A stretch of DNA of 64,000 bases, taken from the NCBI RefSeq assembly GCF_040518285.1, contig NZ_CP155449.1:2046001-2110000 (forward strand), written 5' to 3'. Of the stretch, positions 48,558-58,554 are shown piece after piece. The notes beneath the pieces were generated by a model. The model searched no databases, had not been told where the DNA came from, and saw only the letters and a list, made by a program, of their open reading frames with translations. Position 1 is the first letter of the stretch; every line of letters starts with the position of its first letter. The translations under genes and the position numbers were made by a program. Source of the stretch: Knoellia sp. S7-12. Lineage in GTDB: Bacteria > Actinomycetota > Actinomycetes > Actinomycetales > Dermatophilaceae.

Positions 48558-49324
48558 TGAGACGCCGCCCCTTGCTTGCTGGGGGCGTGGTCGCCATCTT
48601 CGTCGGCGCGCTCCTTCTCTCCCTCGGTCTCAACCGGGGGAGAGAAGAGGCGTCCCCAATCGCTTCGGGGCCGTCGGCCTCGACGTCTGCGCCACCGAGT
48701 GCGAGTGCCCCGGTGGTGAGTCCGTCTGCGACCTCATCGAGGACCCCATTGGTGACGGTGGTTCCCCGGGCCGCGCCCACTGCGACACCCGAGCCCAAGC
48801 CAGAGCCAGAGCCCACGCTCACACCCCAGCGCGACTCGGCTCAGAGCGCCAGCCCTCCCCAGGTCTCGAAGTCGACGGTCACAGGGGGCCTGCGGCTGCG
48901 GGTGTCCGACATCGGCCTGAACACCCCGATGCGTTCCGGCGGGGTGAACTCGGCGGGCAAGATCAATCCGGCCGCAGGCACAGCGATGTGGGTCCGCGGC
49001 TATGGCCGGGTCCAACCGGGCAAGGTCGGCACGGCTGTGGTGGCGGGTCACGTCGTCTCGTCCGGCGAGGGTGACGTCTTCGCTCGGCTCTCTGCGGTCC
49101 GCGTGGGCGACAAGGTGGTCGTCACCTCGGGCTCGGTCACCCGGACCTACATCGTCAAGCGCGCCGCCGTGGTGAAGAAGTCCGCGCTTACACGAGATGC
49201 GGACGTGTGGGGTCAGAACACCTCGAAGCGTCGGATCGTGCTCATCACGTGCGATGACGAGCTGGGCTATCGCAGCGACGGACATCGGGTCGCGAACTAC
49301 GTCGTCGTCGCTGACGCGATCTGA
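48557..49324 (+). CDS. Class E/F-like sortase
   Basis: Membrane-anchored transpeptidase of 255 residues. N-terminal hydrophobic anchor (about 6-24), then a long Ser/Pro/Thr/Glu linker (about 30-105) that would span the outer wall layer, then the sortase barrel. Catalytic residues: His165 in VAGHVVSSG, Cys232 in VLITCDD and Arg244 in GHRVANYVVV (Arg239 is the less likely choice). The long disordered linker and stand-alone pairing with one substrate are typical of actinobacterial class F sortases. Translationally coupled to the surface protein. Confidence 0.88.
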   Translation: MRRRPLLAGGVVAIFVGALLLSLGLNRGREEASPIASGPSASTSAPPSASAPVVSPSATSSRTPLVTVVPRAAPTATPEPKPEPEPTLTPQRDSAQSASPPQVSKSTVTGGLRLRVSDIGLNTPMRSGGVNSAGKINPAAGTAMWVRGYGRVQPGKVGTAVVAGHVVSSGEGDVFARLSAVRVGDKVVVTSGSVTRTYIVKRAAVVKKSALTRDADVWGQNTSKRRIVLITCDDELGYRSDGHRVANYVVVADAI

Positions 49325-49360
49325 ACCTGAACCCGCGACCCGTATCGATCAGACCGGGCG

Positions 49361-50167
49361 TCAGTAGTCCTCTTCGTCCCAGATGCGGACCTTCTTGGGC
49401 TTCGCTGCGTGTTCCGGCTGCTCATCCCGAATTTCCCGCCGCAGTCCCAACCAGATCAGAAGCAACCCGACCGGCATCGACATCCACCACTGGAATGCAT
49501 ACGCCTGATGGGGGCCCAGGCTGCGGTCAGGGTCGGCGAGCCGGGCCGGGCGAGCTGGAGTGGATCCGTCGGAGGTTCGTTCCGAGTCGAGAACGACGTA
49601 GCCGTCGAGGACCTCGGTGTCCCAAGCCTGCTCGACATCGGGAAGGCTGATGCTCGCGACCTGACCAGAGGGCAGCTTCTTGTTCTGAGTGCTCTCGGCA
49701 GGGCGGACCCAACCGACGACCGTGACCTCACCCTGCGGTGCCGGCGGGATGTCGGGGAGGACTGCTGCACCGCGCGCGGAGTTCTCCACCCACCCGCGGT
49801 CGACGACCACGGTTGTCCCATCCGCGAGCCGCAGGGGTGCAAGCACCTCGTAGCCGAAAATGCTGTTGTTGGGCCGGTTGCGCACGAGAAGCTGCTCGCC
49901 GGCATACACGCCTGAGGCGGTGACCCTGGTCCAGTCGTCCTCGGCGCGGTTCACCGGACGATCCGTCAGGACGTCGTCGACCGGAAGCGGGTCGGCCCGG
50001 TAGTGGGAGTCGAGGAGTGCGTTGCGCTCGACCTTGAACTCGTGGCGCCCGTACTGCCAGTGACCGAGTTGATAGGCGAGCACGGCATAGAGGACCGAGA
50101 GGGCGAGAACACCCATCCAGCGGGGGGTGAACAGACGCCGAAACACGCTCGTCACGCTACCCGGCAT
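49361..50167 (-). CDS. SURF1-family cytochrome oxidase assembly protein
   Basis: 268 residues. Two membrane helices, one near the N-terminus (MGVLALSVLYAVLAYQLGHWQYGRH) and one near the C-terminus (YAFQWWMSMPVGLLLIWLGL), flank an extracytoplasmic domain with VRNRPNNSIFGYEVLAPLRL and VVDRGWVEN, all typical SURF1. It helps insert heme A into cytochrome oxidase and so belongs functionally with ctaA and ctaB. The GTG at 50155 is an alternative start. The C-terminus is Lys-rich (KPKKVRIWDEEDY). Divergent from moaA by 11 bases. Confidence 0.9.
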   Translation of the reverse strand: MPGSVTSVFRRLFTPRWMGVLALSVLYAVLAYQLGHWQYGRHEFKVERNALLDSHYRADPLPVDDVLTDRPVNRAEDDWTRVTASGVYAGEQLLVRNRPNNSIFGYEVLAPLRLADGTTVVVDRGWVENSARGAAVLPDIPPAPQGEVTVVGWVRPAESTQNKKLPSGQVASISLPDVEQAWDTEVLDGYVVLDSERTSDGSTPARPARLADPDRSLGPHQAYAFQWWMSMPVGLLLIWLGLRREIRDEQPEHAAKPKKVRIWDEEDY

Positions 50168-50172
50168 ACCCT
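50167..50172 (+). promoter_or_regulatory. moaA -10 box, leaderless type
   Basis: TACCCT six bases before the moaA ATG. A GAGG lies between, but only two bases from the start codon, too close for a normal ribosome site. The -10 overlaps the first codon of the divergent SURF1 gene. Confidence 0.45.
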
Positions 50173-50178
50173 GAGGTC

Positions 50179-51189
50179 ATGTCCACCGCCCCGACGGCCG
50201 CCCGCCTCCTCGACCAACATGGTCGGGTGGCTCGTGACCTGCGGGTATCGGTCACCGACCGATGCAACCTGCGGTGCCGCTATTGCATGCCGGCCGAGGG
50301 TCTGCCGTGGCTCGCCAAACCCGAGATGCTGACCGACGATGAGCTGGTCCGGCTGGTCACGATCTTTGTCGCGCTGGGTGTCGAGCAGGTGCGACTCACC
50401 GGGGGAGAGCCACTGCTCCGTCGATCCCTCACGGACGTCGTGGCTAGGATCGCGGCACTCTCACCGCGCCCGAAGATCGCCATGACCACCAACGGCATCG
50501 GCTTGAACCGGCTCGCCGGCCCGTTGGCGGCAGCGGGTCTGGACCGGGTCAACATCAGTCTCGACACCGTCGACCCCCAGGAGTTCGCGGACCTCACTCG
50601 TCGGGACCGCCTCCACGACGTCGAGGCCGGTCTGGACGCAGCCCGAGAGGCCGGACTCGTCCCGGTCAAGGTCAACGCCGTCGCCATGCGCGGCATCAAC
50701 GACCACTCGGTGGCAGACCTGCTGTCCTGGTGTCTGGAGCGCGGCTACGAGTTGCGCTTCATCGAGCAGATGCCGCTCGATGCGCAGCACGGCTGGGATG
50801 CCTCGACGATGATCGGTGCCGACGAGATCAGGTCACGCCTGTCCGAACGCTTCACGATCACGCCGCTGCCTGAGGCTGAGCGCGGCAGTGCCCCGGCAGA
50901 GCGCTTCCTCGTCGATGGGGGACCGGCCACGGTCGGCATCATCGCGAGTGTCACTGCACCGTTCTGCGGGGCCTGCGACCGCACCCGGCTCACCGCCGAC
51001 GGTCAGGTGCGCAACTGCCTCTTCTCGCAGCGCGAGACCGACCTGCGCGGGCCTATGCGAGACGGCGCCAGCGATGACGAGCTCGCGTCTCTCATCACGG
51101 GGGAGATGTGGCGCAAGGCCAAGGGGCACGGCATCGGCAGTGCCGACTTCGTGCAACCGATCCGCCCCATGAGCGCCATCGGCGGCTAG
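50179..51189 (+). CDS. moaA: GTP 3',8-cyclase MoaA
   Basis: Radical SAM enzyme that starts molybdenum cofactor synthesis from GTP. 336 residues. The N-terminal cluster motif CNLRCRYCMPAEG (CxxxCxxC), the VRLTGGEPLLR loop, and the C-terminal second cluster CGACDRTRLTADGQVRNC are complete, as is the final Gly-Gly (SAIGG). No other moa gene is nearby. The gene converges with a small conserved gene whose stop is four bases away. Confidence 0.97.
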   Translation: MSTAPTAARLLDQHGRVARDLRVSVTDRCNLRCRYCMPAEGLPWLAKPEMLTDDELVRLVTIFVALGVEQVRLTGGEPLLRRSLTDVVARIAALSPRPKIAMTTNGIGLNRLAGPLAAAGLDRVNISLDTVDPQEFADLTRRDRLHDVEAGLDAAREAGLVPVKVNAVAMRGINDHSVADLLSWCLERGYELRFIEQMPLDAQHGWDASTMIGADEIRSRLSERFTITPLPEAERGSAPAERFLVDGGPATVGIIASVTAPFCGACDRTRLTADGQVRNCLFSQRETDLRGPMRDGASDDELASLITGEMWRKAKGHGIGSADFVQPIRPMSAIGG

Positions 51190-51193
51190 GAAA

Positions 51194-52536
<1,343 letters not shown>

Positions 52537-52587
52537 CCCGCCTGACCCCAACCCCGAAGACCCACACCGAGAAGGAGAACGACGCCG

Positions 52588-53346
52588 ATGCTGCTCGAGG
52601 GCAAGAAGCTGCTCATCACGGGAGTCCTCATGGACTCCTCGATCGCCTTCCACGTCGCCAAGCTGGCGCAGGAGCAGGGCGCCGAGGTCGTGCTCACCTC
52701 CTTCGGGCGGACCATGAAGATCACGACGACCATCGCCAAGCGGTTGCCGACGACGCCGCCGGTCGTCGAGCTCGACGTCACCAACGCCGAGCACCTGGAG
52801 ACGCTGGCAGAGCGTCTCGGTGAGCACGTCGACCACCTCGACGGTGTGCTGCACTCGATCGGTTTCGCCCCGCAAGGAGCGTTCAACTTCCTCGACGCGA
52901 CGTTCGAGGACGTCTCGACGGCAATGCATGCCTCGGCGTACTCACTCAAGTCACTCGCCGTTGCGGCGCTGCCTCTCATGAGCCCTGGCTCGTCGGTCGT
53001 CGGACTCACCTTCGATGCGAAGTTCGCCTGGCCGGTCTATGACTGGATGGGCGTGGCGAAGGCCGCGTTCGAGTCGACCAACCGCTATCTGGCGCGCGAC
53101 CTCGGCCCCAAGGGAGTGTGCTGCAACCTCGTCGCGGCCGGTCCGATCCGTACCACCGCCGCCAAGTCCATCCCCGGCTTCCAGACGTTCGAGGAGTCCT
53201 GGGACCAGCGCGCGCCCCTGGGCTGGGACGTCAACGACGCGGTGCCCGCCGCCAAGGCATGTGTTGCGCTCCTGTCCGACTGGTTCCCGGCGACGACGGG
53301 CGAAATCGTCCACGTCGACGGTGGCGCGCACGCGATGGGCTTCTGA
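52588..53346 (+). CDS. inhA: Enoyl-ACP reductase (InhA/FabI)
   Basis: NADH-dependent final reduction of the fatty acid elongation cycle. 252 residues. It has the InhA-type features MLLEGKKLLITGVLMDSSIA, LHSIGFAP, and the active-site region VYDWMGVAKAAFESTNRYLA (Tyr-x6-Lys), then GPIRTTAAKSIPGF. Start ATG after AAGGAG. Co-transcribed with fabG. Confidence 0.95.
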   Translation: MLLEGKKLLITGVLMDSSIAFHVAKLAQEQGAEVVLTSFGRTMKITTTIAKRLPTTPPVVELDVTNAEHLETLAERLGEHVDHLDGVLHSIGFAPQGAFNFLDATFEDVSTAMHASAYSLKSLAVAALPLMSPGSSVVGLTFDAKFAWPVYDWMGVAKAAFESTNRYLARDLGPKGVCCNLVAAGPIRTTAAKSIPGFQTFEESWDQRAPLGWDVNDAVPAAKACVALLSDWFPATTGEIVHVDGGAHAMGF

Positions 53347-53359
53347 CCCCCACGACAAC

Positions 53360-53365
53360 TAGGCT
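53360..53365 (+). promoter_or_regulatory. -10 box of the Mur-ligase/TPR gene, leaderless type
   Basis: TAGGCT exactly six bases before the GTG start. The same hexamer at the same distance precedes the cyanophycinase gene on the other strand (59424-59419). Confidence 0.55.
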
Positions 53366-53371
53366 CTGCGG

Positions 53372-55576
53372 GTGACCAGCGACCTTCGCACCAGCCCTGC
53401 CGTGACCGCCATCGAGGTCCGGGTCCTCGAAGGCCCCAACCTCTATTTCCCCAAGCCGGCCGTCAAGGTCACCCTGGACCTCACGGCATACCTCCAAGCG
53501 GACAAGGACACCGTCCGCCGCGTTGCGCGCACCGCTGGTCTGGGCGCCATCCAGGCGGGAGCTGCGGGCACCGAGCAGCGTCAGCGGGTCATCGCCCGGC
53601 TGGCCGAGCGCGCGGTGCGTCGGGTGTCGCGCGACTCCGGCACGAGCCGACTCGGGGTGCGGTCTCGCTCCGGCGGTGACCGCTCCGTCGTCGTCGTCTC
53701 GTTCGTGTGGCGTCGTCGCGGACCGGCTCAGGCGCTCGGTGAGTCAGTCGCCCCCGTTCTGGCGGCGTGGCTCGAGGGTCGTGACGTCGTCGACGCGCAG
53801 GCCGAGCTGGTGCGTGACGCACCCCATGGTCAGCCTGCTCGCATCGTCACGCCGCGCATTCCGGTCGCTTCCATCACCGGCACCAACGGCAAGACCTCGA
53901 CCACGCGATTGCTCGCCCACATCTCGATGACGGCCGGCAAGCACACGGCCTGGAGCTCCACCGACGGTGTCGTTGACCACGGGACCATGATCGAGCCGGG
54001 GGACTTCTCTGGCCCTGCCGGCGCGCGAGGTGTGCTCGATGCGCCCGGAGTCGAGGTCGGCATCCTCGAGACGGCCCGCGGCGGCATGCTCCTCAAGGGT
54101 CTGGGCGTCTCGCACAACGACGTATCGGTCGTGACCAACGTGACGGCGGATCACCTCGGCCTGCAGGGCGTCGACACGGTGGACCAGCTCGCCGAGGTCA
54201 AGGCAATCATCACCCGGGCCACCCGGCCCGATGGCTGGACGGTGCTCAACGGCGACGACCCCCGGGTCTGGGCGATGCGCACCGGCTCGCCCGCCAAACC
54301 CTGGGTCTTCACGCTCGATGCCAACTCCCCGGCCATCCGTGAAGCCCTCGGTCTGGGAGGTCGGGCGATCACTGTGCTCGACGACAGTGTCACCGTCCTC
54401 ACCGACTCCGGCATCCCGGACCGTCTCGTGTCCGTGGTCGACGTTCCGATGACGATCAGCGGGCTCTCCAGCCACAACGTCGCCAACGTGCTCGCTGCCA
54501 CCGCGGCCGCCCTGGCGCTGGGGATCGACCGGGCCGCCGTCATCGAAGGACTGCGGACGTTCCGACCCGACGCGGCCCTCAACCCCGGCCGGATGAACAC
54601 CTACACGGCCCCCGCGGGCGCTGGCGGCAGGTGCACCGTCATCGTCGACCTCGCCCACAACGAGGCTGGACTGGAAGCGCTCATGGATGTCGCCGAGGGA
54701 CTGCGGCAGCCGGGCTCGAGGATTCACCTCGGACTCGGGGCCGGCGGAGACCGCACCGACGAGATCCTCGAGAACCTCGGCGAGATCGCCGGACACCGGG
54801 CAGACCACATCATCGCGGCCCACAAGGAGCACTACCTTCGCGGACGCACGATGGAGGATCTCGAAGCGCACCTGCGGGTCGGGCTCCAGCGCGCCGGCGT
54901 TGCCGACATCGCCTCGGCCCCGACCGAGCTGGCCGGACTCAAGGCCCTGGTCGAGGTGGCCCACGACGGTGACGTCGTGGCGATCATGTGTCACTCCGAG
55001 CGCGAGGCCATCTATGACTGGCTGGCGCAGACCGGTGCGGTCGCCGACACCGCTTCCACGATCCGACGCAAGGTCATCCTCGCCCGCGGCGAGCACGAGG
55101 CGGAGGACGCCATCGCGGCGCTATGGGAGGACGAGGACGAAGAGAGGCGCATCTCGACCGGGACGGCACTGTATGCCGCGTACCCGGCTGATGCCCGTAT
55201 CGCCTACGAGTACGGCGGGACGTTCGACTCGGCCGGGCAGCCCGAGCGAGCGGTTGAGCTCTATCGTGAGGCGTTGAGCAGCGGTCTGCGAGAGCCGTTC
55301 CGGCACCGAGCCGTGATCCAGATGGCGTCGTCGCTGCGCAACGCCGGTGAGCACGACGAAGCCGTCAAGCTCCTTGACGACCTGGCGCTGGAGCGGCCGG
55401 AGTCGATCGGCATCGCCGCCTTCCGCGCGTTGGCCCTGCAGTCGGCAGGACGCCACGAGGAGGCCCTCGGTGGCCTGCTGGCGGCAGTGGCTCACGAGAG
55501 CATGGACGAAGACGTCCGGCGCTACCGCCGTTCGCTCACGGCATACGCAGCCGACCTGATCCCGCCGCGCGACTGA
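53372..55576 (+). CDS. CphA-like Mur ligase without ATP-grasp domain, fused to TPR
   Basis: 734 residues. The N-terminus (about 15-145) resembles the cyanophycin synthetase N domain: VRVLEGPNLYFPKP against the CphA start with RGxNIWS, then VVVVSFVWRRRGPAQALGES. Where CphA has an ATP-grasp domain, the chain goes directly to a Mur-ligase domain (P-loop ITGTNGKTSTTRLL at 168-181, ETARGGMLLKGLGVSHNDV, VTADHLGL, NPGRMNTY, DLAHNEAG, GAGGDRTDEI). About 595-730 is a TPR-like helical region (YEYGGTFDSAGQPERAVELY, FRALALQSAGRHEEAL). The ligase chemistry should join an amino acid to a carboxylate with ATP, but the substrate is unknown. It converges on cphA, and cphB lies behind it. Confidence 0.82.
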   Translation: MTSDLRTSPAVTAIEVRVLEGPNLYFPKPAVKVTLDLTAYLQADKDTVRRVARTAGLGAIQAGAAGTEQRQRVIARLAERAVRRVSRDSGTSRLGVRSRSGGDRSVVVVSFVWRRRGPAQALGESVAPVLAAWLEGRDVVDAQAELVRDAPHGQPARIVTPRIPVASITGTNGKTSTTRLLAHISMTAGKHTAWSSTDGVVDHGTMIEPGDFSGPAGARGVLDAPGVEVGILETARGGMLLKGLGVSHNDVSVVTNVTADHLGLQGVDTVDQLAEVKAIITRATRPDGWTVLNGDDPRVWAMRTGSPAKPWVFTLDANSPAIREALGLGGRAITVLDDSVTVLTDSGIPDRLVSVVDVPMTISGLSSHNVANVLAATAAALALGIDRAAVIEGLRTFRPDAALNPGRMNTYTAPAGAGGRCTVIVDLAHNEAGLEALMDVAEGLRQPGSRIHLGLGAGGDRTDEILENLGEIAGHRADHIIAAHKEHYLRGRTMEDLEAHLRVGLQRAGVADIASAPTELAGLKALVEVAHDGDVVAIMCHSEREAIYDWLAQTGAVADTASTIRRKVILARGEHEAEDAIAALWEDEDEERRISTGTALYAAYPADARIAYEYGGTFDSAGQPERAVELYREALSSGLREPFRHRAVIQMASSLRNAGEHDEAVKLLDDLALERPESIGIAAFRALALQSAGRHEEALGGLLAAVAHESMDEDVRRYRRSLTAYAADLIPPRD

Positions 55577-55627
55577 TCGGATCCACGTCCCTTTCGGACC
55601 GGGTCGCGCAACGGGACGTGACGATCA
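55574..55627. terminator. Hairpin between convergent Mur-TPR gene and cphA
   Basis: CACGTCCC (55584-55591) pairs with GGGACGTG (55613-55620), flanked by TGATC (55574-55578) and GATCA (55623-55627). It overlaps both stop regions and suits a bidirectional terminator. Confidence 0.55.
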
Positions 55628-58501
55628 GGTGGTGGCCTGAGCCTCACTGTCAACGTCTGCGTCGTGCTCGGCAAGATCCTGATCGGTGGCCTGGTCGCCA
55701 CTGAGCTGCGCCTCCGCGGAGAGCGCGTTCGGGTCGAGGTCAGGGTCGGCGAGCGAGTCCGCCGTGTGCGTGCCCGGTTGGGCCTGCTTGGTCATGGTCT
55801 CGAGCTCGTTCATGACGACGCCGTGCTGGTCGACGCAGACGACGACGATGTCACCGGGGTTGGCGCGGGCCATGACGTGACGCACAGCGGAGAGCTCGTC
55901 GGTGACGATCTCGACCTGGCGGCAGCGGGCACCGTCGGCCATGGCCGCCTTCGCGCCCTCGGCGACAAGACCCGCGGTCTCGGCACGCTTGCGACCCCGC
56001 AGACCGACGTCCTCACGCACGACCAGGACGTCGAAGTGCTGAGCAGCGATGGCGCCGAGCTCGCGCATGTCCTCATCGCGTCGGTCACCAGCGGTGGCGA
56101 TGACACCCAGGCGGGAGATCTTGCCGAGCTCGCTCGAACCCGCCTTGGCGTCGGCATATCGCTCGACGAAGTCGCCGAGGACCTTCATGGCGGGGGCGTT
56201 GTGGCAGTAGTCCACGATGACGTCCACGTTGTTGACGCTGATCTGGTTCATGCGGCCGGGTGAGAGGTAGTAGCTCGTCGAGAAGGTCCGCAGCCCCTGA
56301 CGGATCTCGTGCAGGCCGGTGCCGACGGCGAAGGCGGCTCCTGCCGCGGCCATGGCGTTGGCGACGTTGAACATCGCGGTGCCGCCGAAGGTGGCAGGGA
56401 GGAGGTGGGTCCAGGCGAGCTGCATCGCCCGGCGACCGTGCCGGATGACGATCATGTCGCCCTTCTCGGACGGCTCGAGCACGACGGCCCGACCTCCACG
56501 GCGGCAGTGGTCGTCGACGAAGTCACGGATGGAGGATCCGGGGGGCGACATGGTGAACCACACGATGGACCCGGAGCACCGCCGACGCATCTTGCGGACC
56601 AGTGGGTCGTCGGCATTGAGCACCGCAAAACCGGTGCGGGGCACCGCTTCGACGATGACGGCCTTGACGTCGGCGAGCTGCTCGACCGTATTGATGCCTC
56701 GGAGCCCCAGGTGGTCGGGCGCGACGTTGGTCACCACCGCGACGTCGTTGCGGTCGTAGCCGAGACCCTCGCGCAGGATGCCACCGCGGGCGACCTCCAT
56801 CACGGCAAAGTCGACGCGGGGGTTCTGCAGCACCATCCGGGCGGACTTGGGTCCGGAGGCGTCGGCCTTGAAGACGAGGCGCTCGTCGACGACGATGCCA
56901 TCCGTCGACGTCATGCCGACCTTGCGACCGACACCCTTCATGATGTGGGCGATCATGCGCGAGGTCGTCGTCTTGCCGTTGGTGCCGGTGACCGCGACGA
57001 TCGGCACGCGGGAGGGCGAACCTGGCGGGAAGAGCAGATCGACGACGGGCTTGGCGATGAACTGCGGCTCGCCGATCGTCGGGTGGGTGTGCATGCGGAA
57101 GCCCGGTGCGGCGTTGACCTCACAGATCGCGCCTCCGGTCTCACGCACGGGTGAGGCGATGTCGGGGCAGATGAAATCGATGCCGGCGACGTCGAGCCCG
57201 ACCATGCGGGCCGCCTCTTCAGCGATCTCCACGTTGTCGGGGTGCGCGTCGAAGGTCCGGTCGACGGAGATGCCACCCGTCGACATGTTGCCGGTGAGGG
57301 CGAGCTTGACCATCGTGCCCTGCGGCGGGACGGCGTCCATCGAGAAACCCTGCTCCAGAACGAGCCCTTCGGCGGTCCGATCGACCTTGATGCGGGTGAG
57401 GACCTTCTCGTGGCCGACCCCACGTCGCGGGTCGGCGTTCGTGATGTCGACGAGCTCGGTGACCGTGTGTTCGCCGTCGCCCACGACGTGTGCCGGGACG
57501 CGTTCGGCGATGGCCTGCATGCGGCCCCCGACGATGAGGCAGCGATAGTCCTTGCCCGTGATGAACGACTCGACGATGACGTGCCCACGTCGTGACTGCT
57601 CGCGGGCGATAACGAAGGCCTCTCGCACCTCGTCGTCGGTGGTGATGTCGAGGCAGACGCCGCGGCCGTGGTTGCCGTCGAGGGGCTTGAGGACGACGGG
57701 AAAACCGACCCGTCGCGCGGCAGCGACGGCGTCCTCGGGCCCACGCACGGTCTCCTGCTTGGGCACGGGAAGCCCGGCCGAACCCAGCAGCTTGGTCGTC
57801 AGGTCCTTGTCGGAGGCGATGTCGACGGCCAGCGCACCGGTCTTGGAGGTCATCGTTGCCCGGATGCGCTGGGCGTGGACTCCCTGCCCGAGCTGAACCA
57901 AGCTGGCGCTGTTGAGCCGGATGTAGGGGATGTCGCGGCTGACGGCCTCTTCGAGGATCGCGGCGGTCGACGGTCCGAATCCGGTCCGCTCGGCGCGGCG
58001 CAGGAACGTCTCGAGGGCGCTGTCGAAATCAAAGTCCTCTTCGGCCTCGACGAGGTGGTTGACGAGACGAACCGCGAGCTTGCCTGCGGCCAGGCCCACG
58101 CCCTCATCGGAGTAGCCGTAGACGACGTTGTAGCGACCGGGGTGATCCTTGAGCTCACGCGTCTTTCCGCGACGCTGGTCGTGACCGGCTTCCTGCTGGA
58201 GCTGGAGGGCGATGTGCTCGCTCACATGTCCGAGCCAGGTGCCCTCGCGCAGCCGCTGGACGAACCCGCCCTTGACGCCACGAGAGCAGGTGTGGTTCTC
58301 CATGCCTGGAAGGAACTCGAGGAGGCGGTCGGTGAAACCGTCGAGGAGATCGGTGGGGTACTGCTCGAGGATGCCCAGGTCCACGATGAGATGAATGGCC
58401 TGGTCGTAGGACCAGATGTTGCCTCCGCGATAGATCCGTGACTCGACGATCGTGAGCTCGGGTGCGGCGGGGCCGGTGGGGGTGGGGCGGTCCTCGGTCA
58501 T
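55625..58501 (-). CDS. cphA: Cyanophycin synthetase CphA
   Basis: Makes the Asp-Arg polymer cyanophycin from free amino acids with ATP. 958 residues. N domain with IYRGGNIWSYDQAIHLIVDL and TWLGHVSEHIALQLQQEAG; ATP-grasp domain about 225-480 (FPVVLKPLDGNHGRGVCLDI, EVNAAPGFRMHTHP), which in CphA adds Asp to the backbone; Mur-ligase domain from about 495 (VTGTNGKTTTSRMIAHIMKG, EVARGGILREGLGYDRNDVA, SPGRMNQI, DYCHNAPA), which adds Arg. The last ~55 residues are an acidic Asp/Ala tail beyond the family end. ATG with GAGGAG upstream, 53 bases after the cphB stop, so both are one operon. Confidence 0.95.
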   Translation of the reverse strand: MTEDRPTPTGPAAPELTIVESRIYRGGNIWSYDQAIHLIVDLGILEQYPTDLLDGFTDRLLEFLPGMENHTCSRGVKGGFVQRLREGTWLGHVSEHIALQLQQEAGHDQRRGKTRELKDHPGRYNVVYGYSDEGVGLAAGKLAVRLVNHLVEAEEDFDFDSALETFLRRAERTGFGPSTAAILEEAVSRDIPYIRLNSASLVQLGQGVHAQRIRATMTSKTGALAVDIASDKDLTTKLLGSAGLPVPKQETVRGPEDAVAAARRVGFPVVLKPLDGNHGRGVCLDITTDDEVREAFVIAREQSRRGHVIVESFITGKDYRCLIVGGRMQAIAERVPAHVVGDGEHTVTELVDITNADPRRGVGHEKVLTRIKVDRTAEGLVLEQGFSMDAVPPQGTMVKLALTGNMSTGGISVDRTFDAHPDNVEIAEEAARMVGLDVAGIDFICPDIASPVRETGGAICEVNAAPGFRMHTHPTIGEPQFIAKPVVDLLFPPGSPSRVPIVAVTGTNGKTTTSRMIAHIMKGVGRKVGMTSTDGIVVDERLVFKADASGPKSARMVLQNPRVDFAVMEVARGGILREGLGYDRNDVAVVTNVAPDHLGLRGINTVEQLADVKAVIVEAVPRTGFAVLNADDPLVRKMRRRCSGSIVWFTMSPPGSSIRDFVDDHCRRGGRAVVLEPSEKGDMIVIRHGRRAMQLAWTHLLPATFGGTAMFNVANAMAAAGAAFAVGTGLHEIRQGLRTFSTSYYLSPGRMNQISVNNVDVIVDYCHNAPAMKVLGDFVERYADAKAGSSELGKISRLGVIATAGDRRDEDMRELGAIAAQHFDVLVVREDVGLRGRKRAETAGLVAEGAKAAMADGARCRQVEIVTDELSAVRHVMARANPGDIVVVCVDQHGVVMNELETMTKQAQPGTHTADSLADPDLDPNALSAEAQLSGDQATDQDLAEHDADVDSEAQATT

Positions 58502-58554
58502 CGGACTCCTCGGTGCTGGCAGGGGCGGTGCAGGGTGCAGGGAGGTCGGGCTGG

